From: a virus
Virus record (IMG/VR): IMGVR_UViG_3300033571_012329
Span: 1 to 28,675 of that record
Length of the DNA stretch: 28,675 bases
Direction: 5' to 3' (one strand)
Below are positions 1 to 7,819 of this stretch, piece after piece. The first letter of the stretch is position 1. Each line of letters opens with the position of its first letter. A program made the position numbers and the translations under genes. A model generated the notes under the pieces. That model had not been told where the DNA came from, ran no database searches, and saw nothing but the letters and a program-made list of their open reading frames with translations.

Positions 1-90
1 CTGAAGGGGTACGGCGAGATCGAGCGTCGGACGATCCGACTCAACGGCGTCCTCGACACCGAGATCGGAGATCGGCTGCTGGCATTGTAG
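1..90 (+). CDS. C-terminal end of an unidentified protein (partial)
   Basis: An open frame runs from the first base to a TAG stop at 88-90 and encodes the last 29 residues of a protein whose start lies outside the window. The fragment is charged and rich in Arg, Glu and Leu; too little remains to assign a family. It is on the same strand as all the other genes, so the upstream region is probably part of the same early operon. Confidence 0.55.
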   Translation: MKGYGEIERRTIRLNGVLDTEIGDRLLAL

Positions 91-106
91 TCTGGAAGTG
101 TTCACC
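88..106 (+). promoter_or_regulatory. Recurrent TAGTCTGGA element, copy A
   Basis: The sequence TAGTCTGGAAGTGTTCACC overlaps the stop codon of the first gene. It matches copy B at 2192-2210 at 18 of 19 bases and copy C at 12085-12103 at 15 of 19. A strong GC-rich hairpin begins at its last bases. The role is unknown; an operator, promoter part or RNA processing signal are all possible. Confidence 0.55.
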
Positions 107-135
107 CGGCGGGCGGCAACTTCGCCCCCGCCGGG
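105..135 (+). terminator. GC-rich hairpin, terminator-like without a T-tract
   Basis: CCCGGCGGG (105-113) pairs perfectly with CCCGCCGGG (127-135); inside, GGC (115-117) can pair with GCC (124-126). No T-run follows, so it is not a canonical intrinsic terminator. It could slow polymerase, protect a 3' end or act as an attenuator between the first gene and the gene at 157. Confidence 0.5.
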
Positions 136-156
136 AACCATCACGGAGGGAAAATC

Positions 157-486
157 ATGGCACGACGAGACCCAAAACTCACCTACCAGAATTTCGGCAA
201 GTTCCGACATACGTGGATTCATGAAGCCGATCGGATTTTCAGCGAATGCGATGAGTTCGTCGCTCAGCCGCCGTCTGTCAGTCCGCAGTCTGCTCGCCAC
301 TGGAGACGAGCCGCCAAGCTCTACGAGAGGTCTGCGGACTTCTACCGTCGTGCTGGTCTGGGAATCAAATCGATCGAGAGTTGGAAGTGTGCGGAGCGGT
401 GCTACGCCGCCCTTCACATGGCTGATGATCAAGAGCGTTGCCGATTGAAGGCTGTTTCGATCCCTGTTTACTACGAGGAGGACTGA
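157..486 (+). CDS. Small helical protein, function unknown
   Basis: A 109-residue protein. The ATG start is preceded at good distance by a GGAGGG ribosome binding site (about 145-150). The middle (roughly residues 45-95) is a run of amphipathic helices with regularly spaced Ala, Tyr, Arg and Cys, resembling a TPR or SNAP-like helical hairpin, which would suggest protein-protein contact; that is inference only. It ends one base before the next gene at 488 and is probably cotranscribed with it. I do not recognise the family. Confidence 0.75.
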   Translation: MARRDPKLTYQNFGKFRHTWIHEADRIFSECDEFVAQPPSVSPQSARHWRRAAKLYERSADFYRRAGLGIKSIESWKCAERCYAALHMADDQERCRLKAVSIPVYYEED

Positions 487-487
487 C

Positions 488-781
488 ATGGAAGTTGGAG
501 ACGTGGTCTACACGGCGACAGTGTTTACCGGCGACAAGCCGTGGGTGCATTTCGCCAAGAGAACGATCTCGGCAGTGATGCCGACGGGCTACGTGGTCGA
601 TGCTGTCGGCCATCCGACGGCGGTGATGAAAGCCGAAGAGTTGCACGCGACTCAGGCCGAGGCTGCTGCTCGTGCGATCGACAAGCTGAGGGGATCGATG
701 GCGAAGATCATCGAGGCCCATCTCAAGCAGATTCAAGAAGTGGAAAAAACTGGCTTGCAGGACGCAAGTCTCTCGGTATAG
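488..781 (+). CDS. Small early protein, function unknown
   Basis: A 97-residue protein with a GAGGAGG ribosome binding site that overlaps the end of the previous gene, so the two are probably translationally coupled. Residues 1-50 look like a small beta-rich domain with a Gly-Asp-Val-Val-Tyr opening; residues 50-90 form a long Ala- and Glu-rich helix. This beta-domain-plus-helix layout is common in small early phage proteins of unknown role. No catalytic motif is visible. Confidence 0.75.
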   Translation: MEVGDVVYTATVFTGDKPWVHFAKRTISAVMPTGYVVDAVGHPTAVMKAEELHATQAEAAARAIDKLRGSMAKIIEAHLKQIQEVEKTGLQDASLSV

Positions 782-800
782 TCTCGGATCACTAAACCAA

Positions 801-808
801 AGTACGGA
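801..808 (+). promoter_or_regulatory. Recurrent AGTACGGA element, copy F (degenerate)
   Basis: AGTACGGA in the 38-base gap before the SNF2 helicase. It matches the core of copies C, D and E (TAGTACGGA) but lacks the leading T. It lies 11 bases upstream of the helicase ATG, where a ribosome binding site would be expected but is not obvious. A second look-alike (ATAGTCTCGGA) lies at about 778-788. Confidence 0.4.
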
Positions 809-819
809 TACGCTGAATC

Positions 820-2187
820 ATGGCTTCAAGGAAGAAGCCGTGGCCGCATCAGGCGGCTGCGGTGGCGTGGCTTGTCGCACGTCTATACGGATATCTGAAT
901 CACGAAATGGGCTGCGGCAAGACGCTTGTAGCCATTTTGGCGACGGCAGGATGCCGAAGCACGCTCGTGGTCTGCCCGATTGCAGTCGGACCAGCATGGA
1001 TTGCACAGGTCGCATCATCGGGCGACTCTCGCCGGGTCTGCCTAGCCGTCGAAGGATCGGCGGCTAGGCGGGCCGAGCGTATCAAAGAGGCTCTTTCGAG
1101 CGACGAGCCGACGATCGTAGTCATCAACTACGATTCCGTCTGGAGGCCTGAGATCGCGAAAGTGATCGCAGGGACTCAGTGGGACGCGATCATTCTCGAC
1201 GAGTCTCACCGGATTAAGTCTCACACGGGCAAGGCCTCGAAGTTCTTGTGCAAGCTGGCGGAACGTCAGCCGCAGGCCAAGAGGCTCTGTCTTTCCGGTA
1301 CTCCGACTCCGAAAGACCCGCTCGACTGGTACGCACAAATCAAGTTTCTTGACCCCGGGATTCTTGGCTGCTCGTACCCGGCTTTCCGCAATCGGATCGC
1401 CAACACTCACCCGAAATATCCGGGCTGGATCACCGGCTTCAAGCAGGATGGTCTCGACGCTCTCCGCGAGCGGATAGACCAGCACGTGCATCGAGTCAAG
1501 AGCGACGACGTCCTCGACCTACCCGAGGCGATCCACACGGTGATCGAGGTGGAAATCACCGGAAAAACCAGACAGTTCTACGACTCGCTCGAAAACGACA
1601 TGATCGCGTTTCTCGACGGCGAGCCGGTGACGGCTGCGAATCAGCTTGTCGTGGTCAGCAGACTTCGCACGGCGGCGGGCGGCTACAGTCGCATCGACGG
1701 CGGCAGTGAGTTCCAGTTGATCGACGGGACGCCTGCCAAGTCTTTGACGTTCGCGGACTGGCTCGAAGACTTCCCGCAACGCACGCCTCTCGTGGTTTTC
1801 TGCTCGTTCGTCCGCGACATCGAAGAGGTCGTCTCCCAGTGTCGCAAGGCAGGCAGGAGCGTGTCTCAGCTACGCGGGGGCACGAACCAACTTTCCGAAT
1901 GGCAGGCCGGTGAGACGGACGTGATCGTGATCCAGCAGCAGTCTGGCGGTGCGGGGATCGACTGCACGAGGGCCAGCCACTGCGTGTACTACAGCGTCGG
2001 CCACAGCTTGGGCGACTTCGACCAAAGCCTCGCGAGGCTCCGCAGGCCGGGCCAGAAACACACGTGCCGCTACTACCACTTTGTTGTGAAGAACACGGTG
2101 GAGGAGACGATCTACGCCGCACTGCAAAACAAGAGAGACGTGGTTGAGGAAGTTCTATCGAGGCTGACAAGGAGGGTCGCGAAATGA
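820..2187 (+). CDS. SNF2-family DEAD/DEAH-like helicase (phage type)
   Basis: A 455-residue superfamily 2 ATPase. Visible motifs in order: Walker A (MGCGKT, 30-35), Walker B/DESH (127-130), motif III SGTP (159-162), motif V (SGGAGID, about 375-381) and motif VI with an arginine finger (QSLARLRRPGQ, about 402-412). The C-terminal RPGQ and VEETIY signatures are typical of Swi2/Snf2 proteins. Phage members are compact, with no extra DNA-binding domains, and are usually placed in replication or recombination modules; the precise role (fork remodelling, strand exchange) is not known. The gene overlaps the next one by four bases. The start has no clear ribosome binding site; an AGTACGGA element lies just upstream. 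Confidence 0.9.
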   Translation: MASRKKPWPHQAAAVAWLVARLYGYLNHEMGCGKTLVAILATAGCRSTLVVCPIAVGPAWIAQVASSGDSRRVCLAVEGSAARRAERIKEALSSDEPTIVVINYDSVWRPEIAKVIAGTQWDAIILDESHRIKSHTGKASKFLCKLAERQPQAKRLCLSGTPTPKDPLDWYAQIKFLDPGILGCSYPAFRNRIANTHPKYPGWITGFKQDGLDALRERIDQHVHRVKSDDVLDLPEAIHTVIEVEITGKTRQFYDSLENDMIAFLDGEPVTAANQLVVVSRLRTAAGGYSRIDGGSEFQLIDGTPAKSLTFADWLEDFPQRTPLVVFCSFVRDIEEVVSQCRKAGRSVSQLRGGTNQLSEWQAGETDVIVIQQQSGGAGIDCTRASHCVYYSVGHSLGDFDQSLARLRRPGQKHTCRYYHFVVKNTVEETIYAALQNKRDVVEEVLSRLTRRVAK

Positions 2188-3005
2188 GTGATAGTCTGGA
2201 AGTGTTTACCGACATGAGCAATGAGACCTATCACGGGCGAAAGTCGCACGTGAGCCGGTCGCAGGCGAGTCGGTATCGAGGTGTTCGCGGAGGGCGAGCG
2301 CAGCGTTACGAGGAGGTGAAGGGTGGCAAGCTATTCGAGGGCAATGCCGGGACGTCTTTCGGGACGCTCGTGGACGTCGCCTTCGAGGCTGAGGCTCGTG
2401 GTCTCGACTGGCGGAGCCGGTGTGCTGTCGCGCCGCCGGAGGTGCTGACATCGAACGGCCAGCGGCGTGGCAACGCGTTCGCGGCGTGGAAAGAGAGCCT
2501 TCCGCCCGGTGCGTTGGAGTGCAGCGTGGCCGACTTCGTGAAGGTCGCCGACATCATCGAGTCTCTCAAGGAACACAAGATCGCTCGTCAGTTGCTGGAG
2601 TCGATCAAGCACACGCAGTACAGCGTGTTCTGGAAGGACGAGGACGGGCACGACCGCAAGGCACGACCTGACGGCTTGAACGACGACGAGTGGTTTGACT
2701 TGAAGACGACGAGCAGCGAGTTCAGCAAGCTCAAGTATTCGTTCCGCGAGTTTGCCTATGACTGGCAGGCAGCTTGGTATCTGGACAGTGCGATCGCCGC
2801 AGGATGGAAGCCTTTCAGATTCCGCTTCATCGTTGTCCAGACTTTCGCTCCGTATGACGTCGCTGTCTTTAGTCTCGAAGACGAGGCGATCGAGAACGCT
2901 CGTCACGAGATCAGGAAGACTCTGGCAGACATGAAGCACCGTCGCGAGACGGGAGTCTACGTGCCTGATCAATATCACGCGGAGCAAGTGTTGGAGTTGG
3001 GTTGA
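2184..3005 (+). CDS. PD-(D/E)XK nuclease, DUF3799 / RecE-C-like
   Basis: A 273-residue protein resembling the exodeoxyribonuclease VIII/DUF3799 nuclease domain found in phage recombination modules. Signatures: an early Asn-Glu-x-Tyr-His (13-17), FGTLVD (59-64), RPDG with probable metal ligand D163, DLKTT with D172 and K174, and the downstream YDWQAAWYLD helix with Q195, all as expected for this fold. It probably resects double-stranded ends to expose single strands for annealing or strand exchange together with the neighbouring helicase and the protein at 3062. The start at 2184 has an AAGGAGG site (2169-2175); a second ATG at 2214 is possible. The recurrent TAGTCTGGA element lies inside its first codons. 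Confidence 0.85.
   Translation: MSDSLEVFTDMSNETYHGRKSHVSRSQASRYRGVRGGRAQRYEEVKGGKLFEGNAGTSFGTLVDVAFEAEARGLDWRSRCAVAPPEVLTSNGQRRGNAFAAWKESLPPGALECSVADFVKVADIIESLKEHKIARQLLESIKHTQYSVFWKDEDGHDRKARPDGLNDDEWFDLKTTSSEFSKLKYSFREFAYDWQAAWYLDSAIAAGWKPFRFRFIVVQTFAPYDVAVFSLEDEAIENARHEIRKTLADMKHRRETGVYVPDQYHAEQVLELG
2192..2210 (+). promoter_or_regulatory. Recurrent TAGTCTGGA element, copy B (inside a coding start)
   Basis: TAGTCTGGAAGTGTTTACC, within codons 3-9 of the nuclease gene. It differs from copy A at one base (T for C in TTTACC). Its position inside a reading frame argues against a simple ribosome-binding or untranslated-leader role, unless the true gene start is the ATG at 2214. Confidence 0.5.
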
Positions 3006-3008
3006 TTG

Positions 3009-3031
3009 TCGAGTCGGACTGTCTGACTCGA
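3009..3031 (+). terminator. 23-base near-palindrome between two recombination genes
   Basis: TCGAGTC (3009-3015) pairs with GACTCGA (3025-3031), and the inner bases are also nearly self-complementary about T3020. TTTGTT follows. It could be a weak terminator or attenuator, or a dimeric operator, in the 56-base gap before the gene at 3062. Confidence 0.4.
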
Positions 3032-3061
3032 TTTGTTCGGTAGGCAAGGAGGATCATCATC

Positions 3062-3805
3062 ATGGCGAATGCCATCGCGACGGTAGGTAGTTTCGGTCTG
3101 TCGGTCAGCGGAGACGATTTCCGCAGGAACGAGCAGACGATCGTGAAGATTCCCGGCGGCGGGATCACGAAGTGGTCGTGGTCGACCATACTCGGCGATC
3201 AGGTGGAGAGCGAGATCACTGGCGTGATCGTGGCTCTCACCGAGGTGCAGCACGACCTGTGGCCTCACACGGGTCAGGCTTCTGAGAAGTCGAGCCCGTA
3301 CATGCGGAGCCTCGACGGCAAGACGGCGAAGATCGTGGGGGCTGACTCCGGCGACCTCGACGTCAAGCACATCGAAGCGGCGAGGATCGAGGGCACCGAA
3401 TTTTTCGACTGCTCGAAGATCAAGTATTTCCTGTGGGAGAAGCAGGGCGATCGAAACATCCCGCCGCGTGCCAACGCGACGAGTACGATCGGCATCCTCC
3501 GCGCGGGAGACTCGGCTCCTCTTTTCATCCGGCTGTCGAAGACCTCGTCGCCGAAGGTGCAGGAGTTCGCTCGTCGGCTGCGTGGTCAGGGCGTGCAGCC
3601 CTATCAGGCGATCGTGAGTCTCGGTCTGGAGGCTGTGAAGGGTGCGAAGGCGACCTACAGCCGCGTGGTGCCGAAGTTCGTCAGCCCGGCCCCGGCGGAG
3701 ATGGTCGACGCGTTTCGTAGCTACTTCGAGCAAGTCTCGCCGAAACTGCGTGGCTCGATGGAACTCTACGTGGGCAAGGAATCGCTCGACGCGGTTCCCT
3801 TCTGA
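3062..3805 (+). CDS. Putative ssDNA-binding or recombination accessory protein
   Basis: A 247-residue protein with a perfect AAGGAGG site (3047-3053). The N-terminal half contains a KIPGGGITKW segment (about 29-38), followed by an E-x-x-G-V-I-V strand (about 50-58), a Leu-Trp-Pro motif, and S-x-D-G. This pattern recurs in phage proteins that sit between a RecE/DUF3799 nuclease and a primase or helicase and that are often annotated as ssDNA-binding-like. A basic, Gln-rich C-terminal half (170-230) is predicted helical. The assignment rests on pattern memory and position, not on catalytic residues. The gene ends just before a TAGTACGGA element and a strong hairpin, so it probably closes a transcription unit. 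Confidence 0.65.
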   Translation: MANAIATVGSFGLSVSGDDFRRNEQTIVKIPGGGITKWSWSTILGDQVESEITGVIVALTEVQHDLWPHTGQASEKSSPYMRSLDGKTAKIVGADSGDLDVKHIEAARIEGTEFFDCSKIKYFLWEKQGDRNIPPRANATSTIGILRAGDSAPLFIRLSKTSSPKVQEFARRLRGQGVQPYQAIVSLGLEAVKGAKATYSRVVPKFVSPAPAEMVDAFRSYFEQVSPKLRGSMELYVGKESLDAVPF

Positions 3806-3808
3806 TCG

Positions 3809-3818
3809 ATAGTACGGA
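3809..3818 (+). promoter_or_regulatory. Recurrent ATAGTACGGA element, copy D
   Basis: ATAGTACGGA directly after the stop of the gene at 3062 and 14 bases before a large hairpin. Copy A has the same order (element, then GC-rich hairpin). Confidence 0.5.
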
Positions 3819-3832
3819 CTCGTGTTCTTTTT

Positions 3833-3868
3833 GCCCGGCCGGTGTGGGGCTGTCCCCACCGGCCGGGC
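3833..3868. terminator. Strong GC-rich hairpin, probable bidirectional terminator
   Basis: GCCCGGCCGGTG (3833-3844) pairs perfectly with CACCGGCCGGGC (3857-3868), and GGG/CCC can extend the stem past a bulge. A T-tract precedes it (TTCTTTTT, 3825-3832) and a looser T-rich stretch follows (ATTTCTC, then ATTTTTC). This is the best terminator candidate in the window and separates the recombination genes from the primase-polymerase. Confidence 0.65.
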
Positions 3869-3904
3869 ATTTCTCACCATTTTTCATCAATCCAAGGAGG
3901 TTTT

Positions 3905-5503
3905 GTGGAGTACCGCGCACAGGAAGTGTTTCAGGCGGCGGCGGCAGTCGCAGGCAAGGGCTGGAAGGTCGTCAAGCTTTACGGCGTCAAGGACGACGCC
4001 ACGTGTACGTGCCACCGTGGGGCTCAGTGCCCAACTCCGGGCAAGCACCCGGCCGGTGGTGCAGACTGGCAGAATCGTGCCACCGACGACGAGGACAAAA
4101 TCTCTGAGTGGTTCGACTACTCTGACACGAGCCAGAGCGACCGAGTCAACGTCGGCGTGAGACTTGGCGAGTCCAGCGGCATCATCGACGTCGAGGTCGA
4201 CGGCCCGGAGGCCGAGGAGACCCTGCGAAAGTATGGTCTCGACAAGATCGCGACCCCAACCTACCGGGCGTCTCGTGGATGCCACCGGATTTTCAAGTAC
4301 GAGGACGATCTTCCTGACGTCGGAGTCGTGAAGGTCGACCAGCTTGAGGTGAGACTTGGCGGCGGCGGTAAGGCCGCTCAGTCCGTCATGCCATCGTCTT
4401 GGCATCGGACGGGCATCCAATACTTGTGGCTCCCCGGCCTGTCTCTGGAAGAGGTTGAACCGGCACCACTGCCACCAGAGTTCCGGGCGGCTGTGAAGGC
4501 CAACAGCAAGCAAGGCGGCAGCGGGGCCGTCGCTCAGGCCGTGCAGGCGATCATCGGAGAGGTTCAGGTGCCGATCGGGAATCGGCACGGATACTTGGTC
4601 GGCGTCGCCTCGTGGCTGTGCGGCAACCTGAAGAGGCACTTGCCCGAGGATCGCACCATCGTCACGAACCTCCTGCTCGCCCAGAACAGGTCTCTGCCCT
4701 CGCCAAAGGCTCCTGAAGAGGTCATGCGGATCGCCGCAGACCAGTTCGAGTATTACCGGATGCGTGCCGAGGAGCGTCGCAATAACCGCGAACGTCCGTT
4801 CGAGGCCTACGGTCTGGAGTGGAACTTAGAGAGCCGCGAGTGGGATGCCGGGACGTGGTCGCTCACGATCATCCGCTCCGATCCTGTCGAGTACCGTCTC
4901 ACGTTCCCTCACGAGGGGCGTGTTGTCAGCGTCTCGATGAACGAGACTCAAATCTACAACCCTGTCGTCGTGTCATCGCTCATCCTGTCTGCCAGCACGA
5001 ACATCGACATGATGGTGCCGTACTCGGACGCGTGGAAGCTTCTTTGGATGGGAGGGCGGGTTCGCGACGGAGACGGCTGGAGGAACGTGGTCTCGCTCCG
5101 GGCGAGGCTGATCCAAGACGCCGAGGTCGAGACGCCTTCGCTCGACTCCTGCATCTGGAGCCAGCACGCAGCCATCCTGAGAGGCTATCTGAGGCCGTTC
5201 AGCCGGTCAGACGACGACGAGAACGACCCTCCGTGTGCCGACGGCACGCCAAAGTGGATCAAGAAGGGCGGAAGCTGGCTCCTGTACTTCAAGTGGCAGG
5301 AAATGCTCAGGGCTGCGTGGCGGACCGTCTCCGTGCCGATCACGGTCGAGCAGGAGCGGACCCTGAAGAGGAAAATCCTCGAAGTCACAGGCGAGAAGGA
5401 CTTCAAGGAGGCGGGCTTCCACCACAACGGCGAGAGTCTGGGCAAGTTCAAGGTCTGGACCGACGCCCATATCAACGCGCTCGACCAACTCACCGGGGCT
5501 TGA
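3905..5503 (+). CDS. Primase-polymerase (archaeo-eukaryotic primase type, Prim-Pol)
   Basis: A 532-residue protein from a GTG start with AAGGAGG four bases upstream (3894-3900); an ATG further up at 3842 falls inside the terminator hairpin and is unlikely. Residues 15-200 match the bifunctional primase/polymerase N-terminal domain: Cys-rich insert and GKHP (34-49), the metal-binding DxE triad region D95-V-E-V-D99, the SRGCHR motif with H127, and the PSSWH motif (163-167) before the Y-x-W strand. The C-terminal part (200-532) is probably a primase C-terminal and linker region; I see no Walker A helicase motif in it, unlike many phage Prim-Pol-helicase fusions. The protein would prime, and possibly extend, phage DNA. 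No replicative polymerase is visible in this window. Confidence 0.82.
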   Translation: MEYRAQEVFQAAAAVAGKGWKVVKLYGVKDDATCTCHRGAQCPTPGKHPAGGADWQNRATDDEDKISEWFDYSDTSQSDRVNVGVRLGESSGIIDVEVDGPEAEETLRKYGLDKIATPTYRASRGCHRIFKYEDDLPDVGVVKVDQLEVRLGGGGKAAQSVMPSSWHRTGIQYLWLPGLSLEEVEPAPLPPEFRAAVKANSKQGGSGAVAQAVQAIIGEVQVPIGNRHGYLVGVASWLCGNLKRHLPEDRTIVTNLLLAQNRSLPSPKAPEEVMRIAADQFEYYRMRAEERRNNRERPFEAYGLEWNLESREWDAGTWSLTIIRSDPVEYRLTFPHEGRVVSVSMNETQIYNPVVVSSLILSASTNIDMMVPYSDAWKLLWMGGRVRDGDGWRNVVSLRARLIQDAEVETPSLDSCIWSQHAAILRGYLRPFSRSDDDENDPPCADGTPKWIKKGGSWLLYFKWQEMLRAAWRTVSVPITVEQERTLKRKILEVTGEKDFKEAGFHHNGESLGKFKVWTDAHINALDQLTGA

Positions 5504-5687
5504 TCGCGATCTCTCTATATAGGGAGGTTTCATTTTTTAAATCGAAAATATGAGGTATGGGGTATTACACGTCAAAGTGCGGAATGTAACCCCAAACCAG
5601 ATAAGGATTTGTGTCTTATATAGTGCAATACCCCGAGCGAATCATGTCGGGGTTGCGGAGGTATGACTTACCAAGGAGATGGAGAAG
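5504..5687 (+). other. AT-rich noncoding gap with GGGGTATT/AATACCCC repeats
   Basis: This gap of about 184 bases is much richer in A+T than its surroundings. It holds CTATATAGGG (5515-5524), GGGGTATT (5559-5566), GTAACCCC (about 5587-5594), GCAATACCCC (5625-5634) and a hairpin made of ACCCCGA (5630-5636) and TCGGGGT (5647-5653). The same words recur only in the noncoding region before the terminase. It may be a replication origin, control region or packaging-related site. A TATAGT at 5619-5624 could serve as a -10 box, but no matching -35 is visible. Confidence 0.6.
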
Positions 5688-7355
5688 ATGGGCAAGGTAG
5701 AGAGGCATATTGGCGGTCCGGGCACCGGAAAGACCCGGCTGATCCTCGATCGGCTCAGCGAGACGAAGCGAGAGTTTAGTTTGTCGATCGACGAGATAGC
5801 TCTTTGCACATTCACCCGTGCGGGCAGGCAGGAGCTATCGGAGCGGGCTGCGGCGGAGTGGGGCTGCGACCCGGAGTCGCTGACCAAGCATGGGTGGTTC
5901 CGGACCGCCCACTCGATCTCTCACCGTCAGTGCCACGTCGAGGAGGGGCAGCTTCTCCAAGGATCGGAAGGGGCCGAGTGGATTGGCGAAGTCGTCGGAG
6001 GGAAGGTCGCCACTCGGTACGACGCTCGAAGCCGTGAGGTCAGCTTCGTGTCTGGCGAGAGCGACAACACTCTGACCCGCGCCCTCGCCGCGTGGGACTT
6101 GGCACGAGCCAACATGACCAGCCTGAAGGCAGTCCTGCGACGCTGGGCTGCGGCAGGAGAACACGTGCCAGACTCGCACGCAGTCGCGAGGTACATCGAG
6201 AAGTACGAAACAGCCAAGCGGAGGCAGGGTCGGCTCGACTACACCGACATCATTGCGAAGTTTGCAGGGATCAGGTTCACCATCGACGGCCCGGAGGAAA
6301 CCCTGCCCGAGGGCGAAGTCCCGGCTGGCATAAAGGCTCTGGCGATCGACGAGGCTCAGGACTCGTCGGTGCTGGTCGATCGCGTCTGCCGCCGTCTTGC
6401 TGAGAGTCCGTCGATCGAGCGAGTCTTCCTGAGCGGTGACGCGTACCAGAGCATCTACTCATTCAACGGCTCTGACTATCGGCTCTTCCTGAACTGGGAG
6501 GCGGAGGAGTTTATCATGCCACGCTCTTACCGATGCCCGCCTGTCGTGATGGAGCTTGGCGAGCGTTGTATCCGCCGTATGCGTCACGGCTACCGCGATA
6601 GGCGGATTCAGCCTGCGGAACACACTGGGCGTGTCAGGCGAGTCTCTCAGGCACGGCAGGCGATCGATGCCATAAAGCCAGACGAGTCTGTGCTGATCCT
6701 TGGCCGATGCGGATTCGCACTGAGCGAGTACGAAGACATCCTCAAGAGCAAGCACGTTCCGTACACGTGGATCGACAGAGTCGGCAGTGCCTCGGAAATG
6801 TCTGGATACAGTTGCTTGTGGTCTCTCCAGCATGGCAAGCCCGTCCACCACGACGACTGGGCCAACGCGATCGCGATGATCCCTGCGGAAGACGTCAGGC
6901 TCGGCCAGTTGCTTGTTCGTGGCGAAAAGGCAGCGTGGAAGAAGGGGCTCCGTTCCAACGTGGACGTGATCCTTCCGACCGACGAGCACCTGACTCTCGC
7001 CGGAGCGACGGAGGCGTTCGCTGGCCTGATCCGCAACGGTAGCTGGCACGAGTACCTCGACAAGTCTCACTCGAAGAAGGCAAGCCGCTGGGTCGAGGCT
7101 GCGAAGAGGTTTGGCCCGGACACTGCCTGCAATCCGAAGGTCCGCCTGTCAACGATCCACAGTGCCAAAGGGTGCGAGGGGGACACGGTGATTCTCTCGA
7201 CGATCTCAAGCCCTGCCGTGGAGCGAGGTCGTCAGGAGGTCGACGACATCCACGACGAGGAGTGCCGCGTGAACTACGTGGCCGTGACTCGTGCCCGGAA
7301 AGACTTGTGGATCGTCAACGACGGCGGCAAGTTTGCGATGGAGATTCCCGCATGA
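5688..7355 (+). CDS. UvrD/PcrA-like superfamily 1 helicase
   Basis: A 555-residue SF1 helicase. The ATG at 5688 is chosen because AAGGAG (5673-5678) lies nine bases upstream; the ATG at 5679 abuts it directly. Motifs: Walker A GGPGTGKT (9-16), motif Ia TFTRAGRQEL (41-50), Walker B DEAQD (221-225), motif III GDAYQSIYSF (250-259), motif IV SYRCPP (280-285), motif V STIHSAKG (near residue 487) and motif VI YVAVTRARKDL (near 530-540). This is the UvrD/Rep type, a 3'-5' translocase that unwinds DNA; family members normally exceed 600 residues, so this is a compact phage form with reduced 1B and 2B insertions. It probably supplies the helicase activity that the neighbouring Prim-Pol lacks. It overlaps the next gene by ATGA. 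Confidence 0.92.
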   Translation: MGKVERHIGGPGTGKTRLILDRLSETKREFSLSIDEIALCTFTRAGRQELSERAAAEWGCDPESLTKHGWFRTAHSISHRQCHVEEGQLLQGSEGAEWIGEVVGGKVATRYDARSREVSFVSGESDNTLTRALAAWDLARANMTSLKAVLRRWAAAGEHVPDSHAVARYIEKYETAKRRQGRLDYTDIIAKFAGIRFTIDGPEETLPEGEVPAGIKALAIDEAQDSSVLVDRVCRRLAESPSIERVFLSGDAYQSIYSFNGSDYRLFLNWEAEEFIMPRSYRCPPVVMELGERCIRRMRHGYRDRRIQPAEHTGRVRRVSQARQAIDAIKPDESVLILGRCGFALSEYEDILKSKHVPYTWIDRVGSASEMSGYSCLWSLQHGKPVHHDDWANAIAMIPAEDVRLGQLLVRGEKAAWKKGLRSNVDVILPTDEHLTLAGATEAFAGLIRNGSWHEYLDKSHSKKASRWVEAAKRFGPDTACNPKVRLSTIHSAKGCEGDTVILSTISSPAVERGRQEVDDIHDEECRVNYVAVTRARKDLWIVNDGGKFAMEIPA

Positions 7356-7819
7356 ACCAGCTTTTCGACACGTCTCCGATCGAGGACGAGGACGGCAAAA
7401 AGAAGAAGAAGGGCAAGAAGAAGCAGCCCGAGCCGCAGCACGTCACGACCTACCGGCGAGAGCCTGACGTTGAGTTGGCCCAGCCCGGCTACCTCGCCAG
7501 CATCGAGGGTCACTACTCGTGCGACCGCTGCGGGCTGACGACTCTCGACCTGATTGACGTCCGTGGCACGAAGTGGCTCGTAATGTGCGGCTGGTGGTGT
7601 CTGCACTCGTGGCTCGTGGACCCGATCCCCGGCCTGCTCGACAAAGAGGATCGCAAGCAAGCCCCGGACGCGTTTGTCATGCGAGACGGTCTCTTTAGCG
7701 GCAAGACTTTCGACGAGATCGCTGCTGCCGGTGGCCGGGCCTACATCGAGTCTCTGCCTGTCGTGTCGAAGAGACAGGCTGTCAAAGACGCCGCGAAAAA
7801 ATGGCTTGACAGTCATTGA
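7352..7819 (+). CDS. Zinc-finger protein with ExoX-C-like tail
   Basis: A 155-residue protein that starts in an ATGA overlap with the helicase gene, implying coupled translation. Residues 10-27 are a Lys-rich linker. C57xxC60 and C79xxxC83 probably bind zinc. Residues 113-152 (GLFSGKTFDEIA, then a Tyr and helix) resemble the small C-terminal domain found after ExoX-type exonucleases and in many stand-alone phage proteins, which is thought to contact DNA. No exonuclease active site is present. A DNA-binding partner of the UvrD-like helicase is a reasonable guess. Confidence 0.65.
   Translation: MNQLFDTSPIEDEDGKKKKKGKKKQPEPQHVTTYRREPDVELAQPGYLASIEGHYSCDRCGLTTLDLIDVRGTKWLVMCGWWCLHSWLVDPIPGLLDKEDRKQAPDAFVMRDGLFSGKTFDEIAAAGGRAYIESLPVVSKRQAVKDAAKKWLDSH

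Noticed and set aside
365-736. Antisense open frames across the early and other genes
   Set aside because: Long minus-strand frames occur throughout because of codon composition; none has a recognisable domain, ribosome binding site or consistent spacing.
3842-3904. Upstream ATG (3842) as the start of the primase-polymerase
   Set aside because: It lies inside the terminator hairpin and has no ribosome binding site, whereas GTG 3905 follows AAGGAGG at normal distance.
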